Positions 50,789-60,411 of a stretch of 64,000 nucleotides of DNA are shown here, in pieces. The stretch is from Oscillospiraceae bacterium. GTDB lineage: Bacteria > Bacillota > Clostridia > Oscillospirales > Acutalibacteraceae. The stretch lies in NCBI GenBank assembly GCA_022650485.1, contig JALCPP010000007.1, forward strand, positions 1 through 64,000, given 5' to 3'. The position numbers were made by a program, and so were the translations under genes. The notes below the pieces were generated by a model that worked only from the letters and a program-made list of their open reading frames with translations, was not told the DNA's origin and did no database searches. Position 1 is the stretch's first letter. Each line of letters opens with the position of its first letter.

Positions 50789-52147
50789 ATGAAAAAAAGG
50801 TTCACGTTTCTGCTTTCCACCCTGATGCTCTGCTGCATGTTCCTCAGTTCCATTCCCGCCCACGCCGCCAATTTTTCCGCCGGATTTAACCCTGCCTGCG
50901 CGGCGGTCGAACTGGTTAATCTGGACACGGAAACCATCGTCTACCAAAAAAATGCGGAGGCCCGAAGGGAACCGGCTTCCCTGACCAAAATCATGACCTA
51001 TATCATTGTCAGTGAACAGGTCGACAATTTAAAGGGTGCCCAGGTAACCATTTCTAAAGAAGTGATTGACCGCTTGCTGGGAACCGGCAGTTCCATGTCG
51101 AATATCAGGGCAGGCAACGTTTTGACTGTTTATCAGCTGCTTAACTGTATGATGGTCCCCTCCGGCAACGACGCGGCGCTGGTTCTGGCTGACTATGTTG
51201 GGGATGGAAATGTAGAAAAATTTGTAACACTGATGAACGAAAAGGCCAAAGCGCTTGGCTGTACGGGAACCCATTTTGCCAATCCGCACGGCCTACACAA
51301 TCAAAACCACTACACAACCGCCGCCGACCTGGCAAAGATCACACGCTACGCGATGAGTCTGCCGTATTTCATGCAAATCTGCTCCCAGACACGATATTCC
51401 TATCAACCCGTCGGCGGAACAGACGCCGGAAAACAAATGCCAACACTTTGCACCACAAACCTTCTCATCGACAAAAATGCGCTTGGCGGTCAATATTATT
51501 ACCAATTTGCCAAAGGGATTAAAACCGGCCACACCGATGAAGCTGGGTACTGCCTCATCTCAACGGCGTCCGCCTACGGCTACAGTTACCTGTGTGTCGC
51601 GCTCGGTGCTCCCTCGGTGGATGCAAGCGGAAATGCAGTCAAAACACGGAGCGAGATGACGGACACCGCCACACTGTACCGTTGGGCACTGACAAAGCTG
51701 GAACTGAAACAGATTGTCGGGACCGATCAATCTTTGGGGGAAATCAAGCTGAACTACGCTTGGAAAAAGGATAGTCTGCTGCTAACAGCGGAAAAGAGCT
51801 ATTCTTCCATTCTGCCGAAAGACGTTTCAAAAAGCAGCGTTATCATCGATAAAACCATTCCAGACCATGTGGATGCTCCGGTGAAAAAGGGACAGCCCAT
51901 CGGCAAAGCGACACTGAAATATGCCGATCAGACACTTGCAACCATTAACCTGGTCGCCTCTGAATCCGTAGAACGCAGTGAATTGCTGCATATGACCGAT
52001 GTCATTCATTCCATTTTCACCTCTATATGGTTTCTTGTGATTGCCGCGCTGATTATCCTTCTTGTCGTCATCTACATCATTTTGACCCTGGTATATAACC
52101 GAAAGAAAAAGAACATGCGCAAAGTAAAGAAATACAGAAAGATGTAA
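50789..52147 (+). CDS. dacF: D-alanyl-D-alanine carboxypeptidase (DacF type)
   Basis: 452 residues. Signal peptide to ~27 (MKKRFTFLLSTLMLCCMFLSSIPAHAA). Penicillin-binding motifs: SLTK (SxxK), SGND (SxN), KTGHTDEAG (KTG). A beta-rich domain (~290-400) and an uncommon C-terminal membrane helix (~412-437) with a basic tail follow. It trims the terminal D-Ala of peptidoglycan; in spore formers DacF adjusts cortex crosslinking. GGAGG is eleven bases upstream. Confidence 0.9.
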   Translation: MKKRFTFLLSTLMLCCMFLSSIPAHAANFSAGFNPACAAVELVNLDTETIVYQKNAEARREPASLTKIMTYIIVSEQVDNLKGAQVTISKEVIDRLLGTGSSMSNIRAGNVLTVYQLLNCMMVPSGNDAALVLADYVGDGNVEKFVTLMNEKAKALGCTGTHFANPHGLHNQNHYTTAADLAKITRYAMSLPYFMQICSQTRYSYQPVGGTDAGKQMPTLCTTNLLIDKNALGGQYYYQFAKGIKTGHTDEAGYCLISTASAYGYSYLCVALGAPSVDASGNAVKTRSEMTDTATLYRWALTKLELKQIVGTDQSLGEIKLNYAWKKDSLLLTAEKSYSSILPKDVSKSSVIIDKTIPDHVDAPVKKGQPIGKATLKYADQTLATINLVASESVERSELLHMTDVIHSIFTSIWFLVIAALIILLVVIYIILTLVYNRKKKNMRKVKKYRKM

Positions 52148-52181
52148 CCGGCCCCGCACAAAGCGCACTTTCTTTCATCTT

Positions 52182-52219
52182 GGCGATCCTGCCTTGCTTG
52201 TGGGCAGGATCGCCTTTTT
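52182..52219 (+). terminator. Terminator of dacF
   Basis: 12-bp perfect stem GGCGATCCTGCC/GGCAGGATCGCC with a 9-nt loop and five T. Confidence 0.92.
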
Positions 52220-52227
52220 ACTTGCAT

Positions 52228-52269
52228 AAAAAACCGCCCCACACAACCCAAAGGGTTGTACAGGGCGGT
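52228..52269 (-). terminator. Terminator after rplL
   Basis: Stem with ACCGCCC/GGGCGGT and inner ACAACCC/GGGTTGT, followed on minus by six T. It ends the ribosomal protein operon without rpoB. Confidence 0.9.
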
Positions 52270-52317
52270 CCTCTTTTTCCCCGTTTAATAAAACAGGAGA
52301 ACATTAGATGAACAAAA

Positions 52318-52692
52318 TTACTTCAGTTCGACTTCTGCGCCAGCGTCAGTCAGCTTTTTCTTCATGGATTCAGCGTCATCCTTGGAAACGCCTTCCTTAA
52401 CTGCCTTCGGAGCACCGTCAACAAGTGCCTTTGCATCCTTCAGGCCCAGGCCGGTGATTTCACGAACAGCCTTGATAACCTGAATCTTCTGAGCACCAAT
52501 GGACTTCAGAATAACATCGAACTCGGTTTTTTCTTCCGCGGCAGCAGCAGCGGCAGCCGGAGCTGCGGCAACAGCAACAGGAGCAGATGCGGATACACCG
52601 AACTCATCTTCGAGAGCTTTAACGAGCTCAGAGAGCTCAAGAACAGAAAGGGCTTTTACATCTTCAATCAGCTTTGCAACTTTATCAGACAT
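52318..52692 (-). CDS. rplL: 50S ribosomal protein L7/L12
   Basis: 124 residues: N-terminal dimer domain ([24 protein letters not shown]), Ala-rich hinge (~35-55) and C-terminal domain ([33 protein letters not shown]). GGAGG upstream. Forms the ribosome stalk with L10. Confidence 0.97.
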   Translation of the reverse strand: MSDKVAKLIEDVKALSVLELSELVKALEDEFGVSASAPVAVAAAPAAAAAAAEEKTEFDVILKSIGAQKIQVIKAVREITGLGLKDAKALVDGAPKAVKEGVSKDDAESMKKKLTDAGAEVELK

Positions 52693-52723
52693 AAGTTTGA
52701 AACCTCCAAATTAATATATTTAT

Positions 52724-53260
52724 TTAAGCGGATGCCTGCTGTTTTTCGGCAATGGCATTCAAAGCGACCACCAGTCCCTTGATCGTTCCGTTCAGAACGG
52801 TGACGAAACCGGTAATCGGTGCGTTCAGGCCGCGAAGAGCCTGTGCAACCAACTCCTCTTTTGAGGGCAGAGAAGCGAGAGTCTTGATCTCATCCACATT
52901 CGCGACTTTTCCGTCGATAAAACCAGCCTTAATTTTAAAGGTATCGCTTTTATCGGCAAATCCCGAAAGGACTTTAGCCGGGGCAACATAATCCTCAGAA
53001 TGAATGGCCAGAGCGGTCGTTCCTTCCAAGACGTTGTCAAGTCCGGAGATGCCCGCATCCTTCAGCGCAAGACGCAGAAGGGTGTTTTTCACAACCTTGT
53101 ACTGGCAGCCGGATTCACGCAGCTCCTTGCGGAGTTTCGTGTCATCCTCCACCGAAATTCCCTTATAATTAACGAGAACGCCGGTACAGGCTGTTTTCAA
53201 AGTGTCGGAAAGCTGAGCAACAACTTTCTTTTTTTCTTCAAGAATCTTTTCACTTGGCAA
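52724..53260 (-). CDS. rplJ: 50S ribosomal protein L10
   Basis: 178 residues from a TTG at 53260 (GGAGGTGAATTTAT upstream). Typical: KKKVVAQLSDTLKTACTGVLVNYKGISVEDDTKLRKELRESGCQYKVVKNTLLRLAL. Binds rRNA and L12 dimers; L10 usually represses its own leader. Confidence 0.96.
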   Translation of the reverse strand: MPSEKILEEKKKVVAQLSDTLKTACTGVLVNYKGISVEDDTKLRKELRESGCQYKVVKNTLLRLALKDAGISGLDNVLEGTTALAIHSEDYVAPAKVLSGFADKSDTFKIKAGFIDGKVANVDEIKTLASLPSKEELVAQALRGLNAPITGFVTVLNGTIKGLVVALNAIAEKQQASA

Positions 53261-53274
53261 ATAAATTCACCTCC

Positions 53275-53438
53275 GTTTGCTTCGGATTCAACACGCAACG
53301 TAAAAAGCCTTTCCCGCTGCCGCAGAAAAGGCTTTCAACACACAAATGCATATCAAACCTTATTCTCGGCAGGCCGGAAAATCCATTAAGCGCACAGCGC
53401 CTGCTGTCTTTGAATAAAGAAAAACTATCGTTTTGATT
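53275..53438 (-). promoter_or_regulatory. Ribosomal L10 leader with attenuator
   Basis: The ~165-nt leader before rplJ contains on minus AAAGCCTTTTC...GAAAGGCTTTTTACG (53302-53335), a terminator stem with T-run, and upstream sequence that can form the L10-binding structure. This is the place and layout of the known Bacillota L10 leader; details of the binding site are not checked. Confidence 0.7.
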
Positions 53439-53467
53439 ATTATAGCAGAAAAGACCGTAAATGTCAA
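53439..53467 (-). promoter_or_regulatory. Promoter of rplJ-rplL
   Basis: Minus strand TTGACA (53462-53467), 17-bp spacer, TATAAT (53439-53444), seven bases after the rplA stop. The stalk genes are thus expressed from their own promoter. Confidence 0.85.
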
Positions 53468-53473
53468 TAAAAA

Positions 53474-54169
53474 TCAAACGCCAAATTTGTTGGGGTTGAT
53501 TTTAATGCCAGGGCCCATGGTAGAAGCAACGACGCAGGATTTAATATACTGCCCCTTTGATGCTGCCGGCTTTGCTTTCACAATCGCGCCGAGCAGAGTA
53601 TCAAAGTTTTCGCGCAGCTTATCCCCGCCGAACGAAACTTTTCCGATGACGCAGTGAATAATATTGGACTTGTCGAGACGGTACTCAATTTTACCGGCTT
53701 TGGCCTCGTTAATGGCCTTGCCGACTTCACGAGTCACCGTACCGGCCTTCGGGTTCGGCATCAGTCCGCGAGGACCGAGGATTTTACCCAAACGACCAAC
53801 CTGCCCCATCATATCGGGTGTTGTAATCAATACATCGAAATCCATCCAGTTTTCACTCTGGATTTTCTGCACATAATCTTCCGCGCCGATATAATCGGCT
53901 CCGGCTGCCTCGGCATCTTTTGCGGCGTCGCCTTTGCACAATGCAAGGACACGCACCGTCTTGCCGGTTCCGTTCGGAAGCACAATCGCGCCGCGGACCT
54001 GCTGGTCTGCGTGGCGGCTGTCTACGCCGAGCTTTACATGAACTTCGACGCTTTCATCGAACTTTGCCGTACCGGTCTTGACGCACAAATCAAGGGCTTC
54101 AGCGGCATCATACAGTCCGGAACGGTCAATCAGCTTTGCGCTGTTGTTATACTTTTTTCCGTGTTTCAT
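53474..54169 (-). CDS. rplA: 50S ribosomal protein L1
   Basis: 231 residues. [53 protein letters not shown] and [19 protein letters not shown] are L1 hallmarks. 62 bp after rplK, GGAGG upstream. Confidence 0.97.
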   Translation of the reverse strand: MKHGKKYNNSAKLIDRSGLYDAAEALDLCVKTGTAKFDESVEVHVKLGVDSRHADQQVRGAIVLPNGTGKTVRVLALCKGDAAKDAEAAGADYIGAEDYVQKIQSENWMDFDVLITTPDMMGQVGRLGKILGPRGLMPNPKAGTVTREVGKAINEAKAGKIEYRLDKSNIIHCVIGKVSFGGDKLRENFDTLLGAIVKAKPAASKGQYIKSCVVASTMGPGIKINPNKFGV

Positions 54170-54231
54170 TGGTTATCCTCCCTGTGAAGTGGTAAAATCG
54201 GATTCATATTTCCTCCCACCCGGGCTTTTGC

Positions 54232-54657
54232 TCAGTCCGCTACTTCAATGCCCATGCTGCGCGCGGTTCCGGCGACCATGCTCATGGCCGTTTCAATGGA
54301 AGCTGCGTTCAAATCGGGCATCTTTGTTTCAGCAATCTTGCGGATCTGTTCACGGGTAATTTTTGCCACCTTGGTTTTGTTGGGCTCACCAGAAGCCTTG
54401 TCGATTCCGCACGCCTTTTTAATCAGGACTGCGGCCGGCGGGGTCTTCGTGATAAAAGTAAACGAGCGGTCTGCGTACACCGTGATAATAACAGGAATAA
54501 TCATTCCTGCCTGGCTTTTTGTACGCTCGTTAAATTCTTTTGTAAACGCCATAATGTTAACGCCGTGCTGACCGAGCGCAGGTCCTACCGGCGGCGCCGG
54601 CGTAGCTTTGCCGGCAGGTATCTGGAGCTTGATAAAGCCCGTAACCTTCTGAGCCAT
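54232..54657 (-). CDS. rplK: 50S ribosomal protein L11
   Basis: 141 residues from ATG 54657 (GGAGGTGCAGTAAA upstream). [34 protein letters not shown] and [10 protein letters not shown] are diagnostic. Binds the GTPase centre of 23S rRNA. Confidence 0.97.
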   Translation of the reverse strand: MAQKVTGFIKLQIPAGKATPAPPVGPALGQHGVNIMAFTKEFNERTKSQAGMIIPVIITVYADRSFTFITKTPPAAVLIKKACGIDKASGEPNKTKVAKITREQIRKIAETKMPDLNAASIETAMSMVAGTARSMGIEVAD

Positions 54658-54768
54658 TTTACTGCACCTCCAAAATTGTGGTCGATGGCGGAACGGCTGA
54701 GCCATTCCTCCCACAGGGGGCGCTGCCCCCTCTTAACAGGCGGAAAATTCCGCTTATTACCTAATAAA

Positions 54769-55290
54769 TCATTCCATTGCCTGAGCCTGATTCAGCTCAA
54801 GCTCAACCGGCGTTTCGCGCCCGAACATCGAAACCGTAACGCGCACCCGGTTCTTTTCCTTGTCGACTTCTTCCACTACACCGACAAACCCTTCCAGAGG
54901 GCCGTCGATAATCTGAACGGAATCGCCGACATCATAGGAAACCTCAATCTCTTTTTTCTCAACGCCAAGCCTTGCCACTTCCTCGTCCGTCAAAGGAATC
55001 GGTTTGGAAGAAGGGCCTACAAATCCGGTACAGCCGCGGATATTCCGTACCACATACCAGGATTCATCGGTTAAAATCATCTTTACAAGGACATAGCCGG
55101 GGAAGATCTTCCGCTCCACATCGCGCTTTTTGTCATCCTTGATTTCGGTGACGGTTTCAGTCGGAACCAGAATTTGCTGGATCAGGTCGTGAAGCTGACG
55201 GTTTTCCACCGTTTTTTCAAGATTGGAGGCTACCTTGTTTTCATAGCCTGAATAGGTGTGAACTACATACCATCTTGCTGCCTCTGGCAA
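54769..55290 (-). CDS. nusG: Transcription termination/antitermination factor NusG
   Basis: 173 residues from a TTG at 55290 (GGGAGGG upstream). NGN domain (ARWYVVHTYSGYENKVASNLEK, KIFPGYVLVKM, VRNIRGCTGFVG) and KOW domain (VQIIDGPLEGFVGVVEEVDKEKNRVRV). Confidence 0.96.
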   Translation of the reverse strand: MPEAARWYVVHTYSGYENKVASNLEKTVENRQLHDLIQQILVPTETVTEIKDDKKRDVERKIFPGYVLVKMILTDESWYVVRNIRGCTGFVGPSSKPIPLTDEEVARLGVEKKEIEVSYDVGDSVQIIDGPLEGFVGVVEEVDKEKNRVRVTVSMFGRETPVELELNQAQAME

Positions 55291-55334
55291 AGAAAACCCT
55301 CCCGCTTTTTCTAATTACTGTGCGACGTCCTTCA

Positions 55335-55571
55335 TCAGCCCGCAACATTCATAATCAACCCAAGCAGATTGATCAGAAGCGTGTCCAACCCAAAAACGAA
55401 CAGTCCAATTACAATGATAGTGGCCAGGACTACGCCCGTGTTCTTAAAAACCGACTGGGGAGCAGGCCAAACCATCTTTTTGGCTTCGCTTTTCGTTTCG
55501 CGAAAGAATTTAGAAATACTTTTGCCTGTTCTGCTGAAAAAGTTTTCTTTCTTTCCACTTTTATCGGCCAT
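55335..55571 (-). CDS. secE: Preprotein translocase subunit SecE
   Basis: 78 residues: amphipathic part KSISKFFRETKSEAKKMVWPAPQSVFKNT followed by one membrane helix (~50-75). Minimal SecE type. 44 bp before nusG. Confidence 0.95.
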   Translation of the reverse strand: MADKSGKKENFFSRTGKSISKFFRETKSEAKKMVWPAPQSVFKNTGVVLATIIVIGLFVFGLDTLLINLLGLIMNVAG

Positions 55572-55595
55572 ATTTCTTTTGTCCCTCCGTCCGGA

Positions 55596-55745
55596 TTACT
55601 TTGTTTCTCTGTGAAGCGTATGTTTCCTGCAGAACCTGCAGTACTTGGTCATCTCAAGCCTGTCCGGATCATTTTTCTTGTTCTTCATGGTGTTATAATT
55701 GCGTTGTTTGCATTCTGTGCAGGCTAACGTTACCTTGGTTCTCAT
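55596..55745 (-). CDS. rpmG: 50S ribosomal protein L33
   Basis: 49 residues from ATG 55745 (GGGAGGTGCC upstream). [19 protein letters not shown] with two CxxC pairs (CTEC, CRFC): the zinc-binding form. First gene of the secE-nusG cluster. Confidence 0.95.
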   Translation of the reverse strand: MRTKVTLACTECKQRNYNTMKNKKNDPDRLEMTKYCRFCRKHTLHRETK

Positions 55746-55855
55746 GACGGCACCTCCCGCTGTACGGAAAAAATTTTTAAGTCCTTTTATAAGGGCTTTG
55801 GCCTCCCTCATCATAAATGGGCACAAAAAAATAGCCCCTTTATCGAGGTAAAAAC

Positions 55856-55884
55856 ATCATAGCACACTGTTGTTTTTCTGTCAA
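55856..55884 (-). promoter_or_regulatory. Promoter of rpmG-secE-nusG
   Basis: Minus strand TTGACA (55879-55884), 17-bp spacer, TATGAT (55856-55861). Confidence 0.85.
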
Positions 55885-56003
55885 GTATTTTATTGGAGAA
55901 CGAAATAACTGTACCCCATTCCCCCAATTTTCCGCAAATCCCATCAGGCTGTAACAAACTGATTTTGCACGGAAAGCGCCCGTTTCCGGACGCTTTCCAA
56001 AAA

Positions 56004-56798
56004 TCAGCGATTCAGCAGGGAATCCGCAATAAACTTTTTCTGCTTTTTCTTTTTCTTTTCCGGCTTCACCTTTTTGCCCTTCATCTTCAAACCCGCTTTA
56101 TAACTTTTCAGCAAATCTGCGCTCAGCTGGGAACGAACAGTTTCTATCGCTTTTTCCCCTTCAATGCCATTCAGAATGACAATGGTAATAATAGAGCGAA
56201 CATCCATATCCCCCGCAACGTACAAATCGTTGAAAAGCTGGCAGCAGCGCGCGGTCCGGTCTTTTTCAGCCGGATTATTCACAAGGGCATTGATTTTCGG
56301 CAGCAGTTGATTTCTGGCGAAAGTAACCGCGCGCACGTCACCGTAAAGGCTCCGTTCTGCGTTCAGCTCATCTTTCAGCTCCGGAAACACCCCGACAAAG
56401 CGGTTGAAAAAGAACACGGGGCCAGCATTATTATCGTCATCTTTTTTGCGCTTTTTATGTGTTTTCATCGCTTTCGTCTGTTTAGGGCCTGTCAATGTTT
56501 CCGTAAAATCCTCAGCAATACTCTGCGCCTGGGCCGGAGTGTCGGTAGACGGATCATAAAGCCACATGGAAAGGCTTTTCCACTTGCCGGAAGGTTCCTT
56601 GTCCGTCACATCGCAGGTCCGCAGGATAAAACGTTTGCCGCTTTCCTGATAAAGGACGCTGTAGGCAGTTGATTCCCCAAGGAAGCAAACTTCCTTTCCG
56701 TCCTCCTGTGCTTCATTTTCCGTTTTGCGGTAATCGTGCCCGCTCAGCGCGGTTTCCACACTGCCGGCCACCATTTCAAAGACTTTCTGATCTATCAT
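56004..56798 (-). CDS. Uncharacterised protein with lysine-rich tail
   Basis: 264 residues that I cannot assign. The N-terminal half (~1-95) looks globular with a mixed alpha/beta pattern (VCFLGESTAYSVLYQESGKRFILRTCDVTDKEPSGKWKSLSMWLYDP). A basic linker (KTHKKRKKDDDN) leads to an alpha-helical half (~130-235), and the end is a Lys-run (KPEKKKKKQKK). No signal peptide or catalytic motif. The basic tail suggests nucleic-acid or acidic partner binding, an inference only. Monocistronic. Confidence 0.55.
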   Translation of the reverse strand: MIDQKVFEMVAGSVETALSGHDYRKTENEAQEDGKEVCFLGESTAYSVLYQESGKRFILRTCDVTDKEPSGKWKSLSMWLYDPSTDTPAQAQSIAEDFTETLTGPKQTKAMKTHKKRKKDDDNNAGPVFFFNRFVGVFPELKDELNAERSLYGDVRAVTFARNQLLPKINALVNNPAEKDRTARCCQLFNDLYVAGDMDVRSIITIVILNGIEGEKAIETVRSQLSADLLKSYKAGLKMKGKKVKPEKKKKKQKKFIADSLLNR

Positions 56799-57062
56799 GG
56801 TTCGTTCACTCCCGAATCTTAACTTTCCGTTTCATTTTCTGTTTGAAGACAGTAATTATACTTGATTATACTACATAAATATTTTTTTGTCACCACACAA
56901 TTTAGCAGAAGGGATGCGATCTCTTCAAAATAAGCAATTGCGTGCGCGGCGGCGTTGTGCTATCATATGTATTTGTAGAATTCTATGATATGATAGAATT
57001 CACTTCCGTAAAAACGCCGCTTCCGCATCGCTGTAAGCCGGATGCCGCAAGGGAGGTTCATT

Positions 57063-58130
57063 ATGAATCGAAAAAAAATTGCCGTCCTTTTTGGCGGCCG
57101 CTCATCGGAACACGAGGTATCCCGTGTTTCCGCGTATTCCGTAATAAACAATCTTTCTAGTGATAAATATGAAATCTACCCCATAGGGATCACCAAAGAG
57201 GGACGTTGGTTCCTTTATGAAGGTCCCGTGGATGCCATTCCAAACGGCAGATGGGAACAAAGCGAGCAAAAGCGCCCCGCGTTTCTTTCCCCGGACCGAA
57301 GCGTCGGCGGCATTGTTGTCTGCGGCCCGGATCAACAGGAAATTCTGCCGGTCGACTGCGTCTTTCCGGTTTTGCACGGCAAGAACGGAGAGGACGGCAC
57401 CATGCAGGGCCTTCTGGAGCTGTCCGGACTGCCGTTTGTCGGCTGCAAAGCCCTCAGTTCCGCCATCTGCATGGATAAGGCGGTCACTCACACTCTGCTG
57501 TCCGGCGTGGGAATTCAGCAGGCACAGTATCTGTGGTTCTATTATCCGCGCTATCTGGAACATCCCGACAAAGTACAGCTGAAAATCAGCGCAAGGCTCG
57601 GTTATCCGGTTTTTGTCAAGCCGGCAGGCTCCGGATCTTCCGTCGGCATCAGCCGCGTGAACAGTGAGGGCGAACTGGACGCAGCCATCCGCCTGGCCGC
57701 CACAGAAGGCGAAAAAATTCTGGTGGAAGAAGCCGTTTGCGGGCAAGAGGTTGAATGCGCAGTACTGGGCAACGATCAACCGGAAGCCGCCCCAATGATT
57801 GGCGAAATCGGTGCTTCCGCCGTATTTTACGACTACGACGACAAATACAAATCCGGCAAGTCAAAGCTGTATATTCCCGCGCGCCTTTCCGAAGAAGTGA
57901 CGCAGGAGATTCGTGCCATTGCGGTAAGAGCTTACCGCACGCTGGGCTGCCGTGGATTTACCCGTGTGGACTTCTTTGTGCGGGACCATAAGGATATTCT
58001 TCTCAACGAACTGAATACGATTCCCGGATTTACACCAATCAGCATGTACCCAAAGCTCTGGGAAGCTTCCGGCCTGCCTTACAGCAAACTGCTGGACCGG
58101 CTGATTGATCTGGCTTTGGAACAGGCATAA
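57063..58130 (+). CDS. ddl: D-alanine--D-alanine ligase
   Basis: 355 residues from ATG 57063 (GGGAGGTTC upstream). KIAVLFGGRSSEHEVSRVSA (substrate Glu), VFPVLHGKNGEDGTMQGLLELSGLPFVGC, FVKPAGSGSSVGISRV (ATP grasp), the omega loop YDYDDKYKSGKSKLYIPA with the Tyr of D-Ala-specific enzymes, and LNELNTIPGFT (Mg ligands). The D-Lac-type His of VanA is absent. It makes the D-Ala-D-Ala end of cell-wall precursors. Confidence 0.95.
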   Translation: MNRKKIAVLFGGRSSEHEVSRVSAYSVINNLSSDKYEIYPIGITKEGRWFLYEGPVDAIPNGRWEQSEQKRPAFLSPDRSVGGIVVCGPDQQEILPVDCVFPVLHGKNGEDGTMQGLLELSGLPFVGCKALSSAICMDKAVTHTLLSGVGIQQAQYLWFYYPRYLEHPDKVQLKISARLGYPVFVKPAGSGSSVGISRVNSEGELDAAIRLAATEGEKILVEEAVCGQEVECAVLGNDQPEAAPMIGEIGASAVFYDYDDKYKSGKSKLYIPARLSEEVTQEIRAIAVRAYRTLGCRGFTRVDFFVRDHKDILLNELNTIPGFTPISMYPKLWEASGLPYSKLLDRLIDLALEQA

Positions 58131-58200
58131 GCGCCCCTTCCTCCAGTTTCTTTCAAAGGAGCCGGTACAGGAATGATATTTTAACACTAGGAGTGCTGGA

Positions 58201-58662
58201 ATGCAGGAAAATTATTTAATTTCAATTAAAGGCCGCCAGAGAGTGGATGACGAAACAGGCGAAGTGGAACTGACAACCTTCGGCTCCTATGTGCGCCGGG
58301 GCGACAGCCGATATATCGTTTATAAGGAATATACCTCGGAAGATAAAAGCAAAACACGCACTTCCATTCTGAAAGTGGACGGCGGGGACAAAGTCACGCT
58401 GATGCGCGGCGGAGAGGACCAGACCCGGCTGATTCTGGAACGCGGCAAACGTCACCTGTGTCAATACGACACCGAATTCGGCAACATGATGATCGGGGTA
58501 TTTACCAGCCGCGTCCAATCTGAACTCAACGATTTAGGGGGAAAACTGGAAGTCAGCTATACGCTGGATATTAACTCCAGTCTTTCCAGCCAGAATGAAA
58601 TTTTTATTACCATCAAGGAGGCAAATAATAAGGATGTCCAAATTAGCGCTGCAGGCAACTGA
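58201..58662 (+). CDS. DUF1934 family beta-barrel protein (YwiB-like)
   Basis: 153 residues. MQENYLISIKGRQRVDDETGEVELTTFGSY, TSILKVDGGDKVTLMRGG, TEFGNMMIGVFTSRV match the YwiB/DUF1934 fold, a calycin-like barrel of unknown function. It overlaps argS by 29 bp, an arrangement also seen in Bacillus, which suggests coupled translation. Confidence 0.88.
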   Translation: MQENYLISIKGRQRVDDETGEVELTTFGSYVRRGDSRYIVYKEYTSEDKSKTRTSILKVDGGDKVTLMRGGEDQTRLILERGKRHLCQYDTEFGNMMIGVFTSRVQSELNDLGGKLEVSYTLDINSSLSSQNEIFITIKEANNKDVQISAAGN

Positions 58663-60328
58663 AGAATTAAGGGATGCGATCCGCTCCGCCCTGCAAAAAG
58701 CGGTGGAAAGCGGCTCCCTGCCAGAAGCTCCCCTGCCGGAATTTTCCGTTGAAGTGCCAGCGGACCGCGCACACGGAGACTGGGCGACCAACGCCGCCAT
58801 GGTCGGCGCGAAAGGCTTTCACATGCCTCCGCGCAAAATTGCACAGATCATCGCGGAAAACATCGACCTTTCCGGCACCTATTTTGACCGCTCTGAAATT
58901 GCCGGACCCGGTTTTCTGAATTTCTTTTTCCGGCCAAAATTTTACACCGACGTGCTCAAGGATGTCATTACCTGCGGCGGCAGCTACGGCCGCAGCGATT
59001 ACGGCAAAAAAGAAAAAGTCATGGTGGAATATGTTTCCGCCAACCCCACCGGACCCATGCACATGGGCAATGCCCGCGGCGGCGCGCTCGGCGACTGCCT
59101 TGCCTCGGTTCTGGATGCCGCCGGATACGATGTTACCCGCGAATTCTACGTCAACGACGCCGGAAATCAGATTGACAAATTCAGTGCTTCCCTTGAAGCA
59201 CGCTACCTTCAAATCTATCTGGGCGAAGACGCCGTCCCATTTCCGGAAGACGGCTACCAGGGCGACGATATCCGTGAACGCGCACGGCAATTTGCCCAAA
59301 TCAACGGCGACCGCTATGTAAAGGCAGATTCTGCCGAGCGCCGCAAAGCATTGGTGGATTATACCCTGCCGAGGAACATCGACAAGATGAAGGCCGACCT
59401 GGAAAAATACCGCATTTGCTACGACGTGTGGTTCCGTGAAAGCACTATTCACGAAGATGGGGAACTGACGGAAACCATCAATATTCTGAAAGACCGCGGC
59501 ATGACCTATGAAAAAGACGGCGCCCTTTGGTACCGCGCCACCGCACGCGGCGCGGAAAAAGACGAGGTTCTGGTCCGCCAGAACGGGAATCCGACTTATT
59601 TTGCCGCCGATATCGCCTATCATCGCAATAAATTTTCAAAGCGCGGCTTTTCCCGCGTCATCGACGTTTGGGGTGCAGACCACCACGGTCATGTCGCCCG
59701 GATGAAAGGCGCAATGGATGCCATCGGTCTGGACGGCAGCAAACTTGATGTCGTTTTGATTCAGCTGGTCCGACTGGTTCGCGCAGGCGAAGTGGTACGC
59801 ATGAGCAAACGAACAGGAAAAGCAATCGGGCTTGCCGATCTGTTAGACGAGGTTCCAGTGGATGCCGCGCGGTTCTATTTCAATCTGCGCGAAGCCACTT
59901 CTCAGATGGAATTCGACCTGGACCTGGCCGTACAGCAGGACTCCCAAAATCCGGTCTACTATGTGCAGTACGCGCATGCGCGGATCTGCAGTATCTTAAA
60001 AAATCTTGCGGCTGAGGGAATTTTCCCCCGTGACTGCACGGATGAGGAACTGGCGCAGCTCAACTCTCCAGAAGAAATTGAACTGTGCCGCCACATCGCC
60101 TCTTTCACCGGTGAAATAATCGCCGCCGCACAAAATTATGATCCCGCGCGTATCACAAGGTACGTTATTGAACTGGCAACGCTGTTCCATAAATTTTACA
60201 ATGCGCGCAGAGTCAAGGGCGAAGCGGAAAGCCTGACTGCGGCAAGACTGTTCCTGTGCCGCGCGACCGCCACAGTACTTCGCAATGTACTTTCCATGTT
60301 TAAAATCACGGCTCCCGAAAGCATGTGA
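58634..60328 (+). CDS. argS: Arginyl-tRNA synthetase
   Basis: 564 residues from ATG 58634 (AAGGAGG upstream inside the DUF1934 gene). Add-1 domain to ~115, HIGH variant NPTGPMHMGNARGG, catalytic core DVWGADHHGHVARM, KMSKS variant VVRMSKRTGKAI, DALR domain near the end (YVQYAHARICSIL, ITRYVIELATLFHKFYNARRV). Class I synthetase. Confidence 0.96.
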   Translation: MSKLALQATEELRDAIRSALQKAVESGSLPEAPLPEFSVEVPADRAHGDWATNAAMVGAKGFHMPPRKIAQIIAENIDLSGTYFDRSEIAGPGFLNFFFRPKFYTDVLKDVITCGGSYGRSDYGKKEKVMVEYVSANPTGPMHMGNARGGALGDCLASVLDAAGYDVTREFYVNDAGNQIDKFSASLEARYLQIYLGEDAVPFPEDGYQGDDIRERARQFAQINGDRYVKADSAERRKALVDYTLPRNIDKMKADLEKYRICYDVWFRESTIHEDGELTETINILKDRGMTYEKDGALWYRATARGAEKDEVLVRQNGNPTYFAADIAYHRNKFSKRGFSRVIDVWGADHHGHVARMKGAMDAIGLDGSKLDVVLIQLVRLVRAGEVVRMSKRTGKAIGLADLLDEVPVDAARFYFNLREATSQMEFDLDLAVQQDSQNPVYYVQYAHARICSILKNLAAEGIFPRDCTDEELAQLNSPEEIELCRHIASFTGEIIAAAQNYDPARITRYVIELATLFHKFYNARRVKGEAESLTAARLFLCRATATVLRNVLSMFKITAPESM

Positions 60329-60411
60329 GCCGTTCGTATCTGTGACACATTTACCGGCGCAATGTTTACCTTTAATGATTCTGAAAGAAATGCAGGTGCA
60401 AACAACAAACC

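Noticed and set aside
57063-58130. Vancomycin-type D-Ala-D-Lac ligase
   Set aside because: The omega loop has DKY as in D-Ala-D-Ala ligases and no vanH/vanX neighbours are present.
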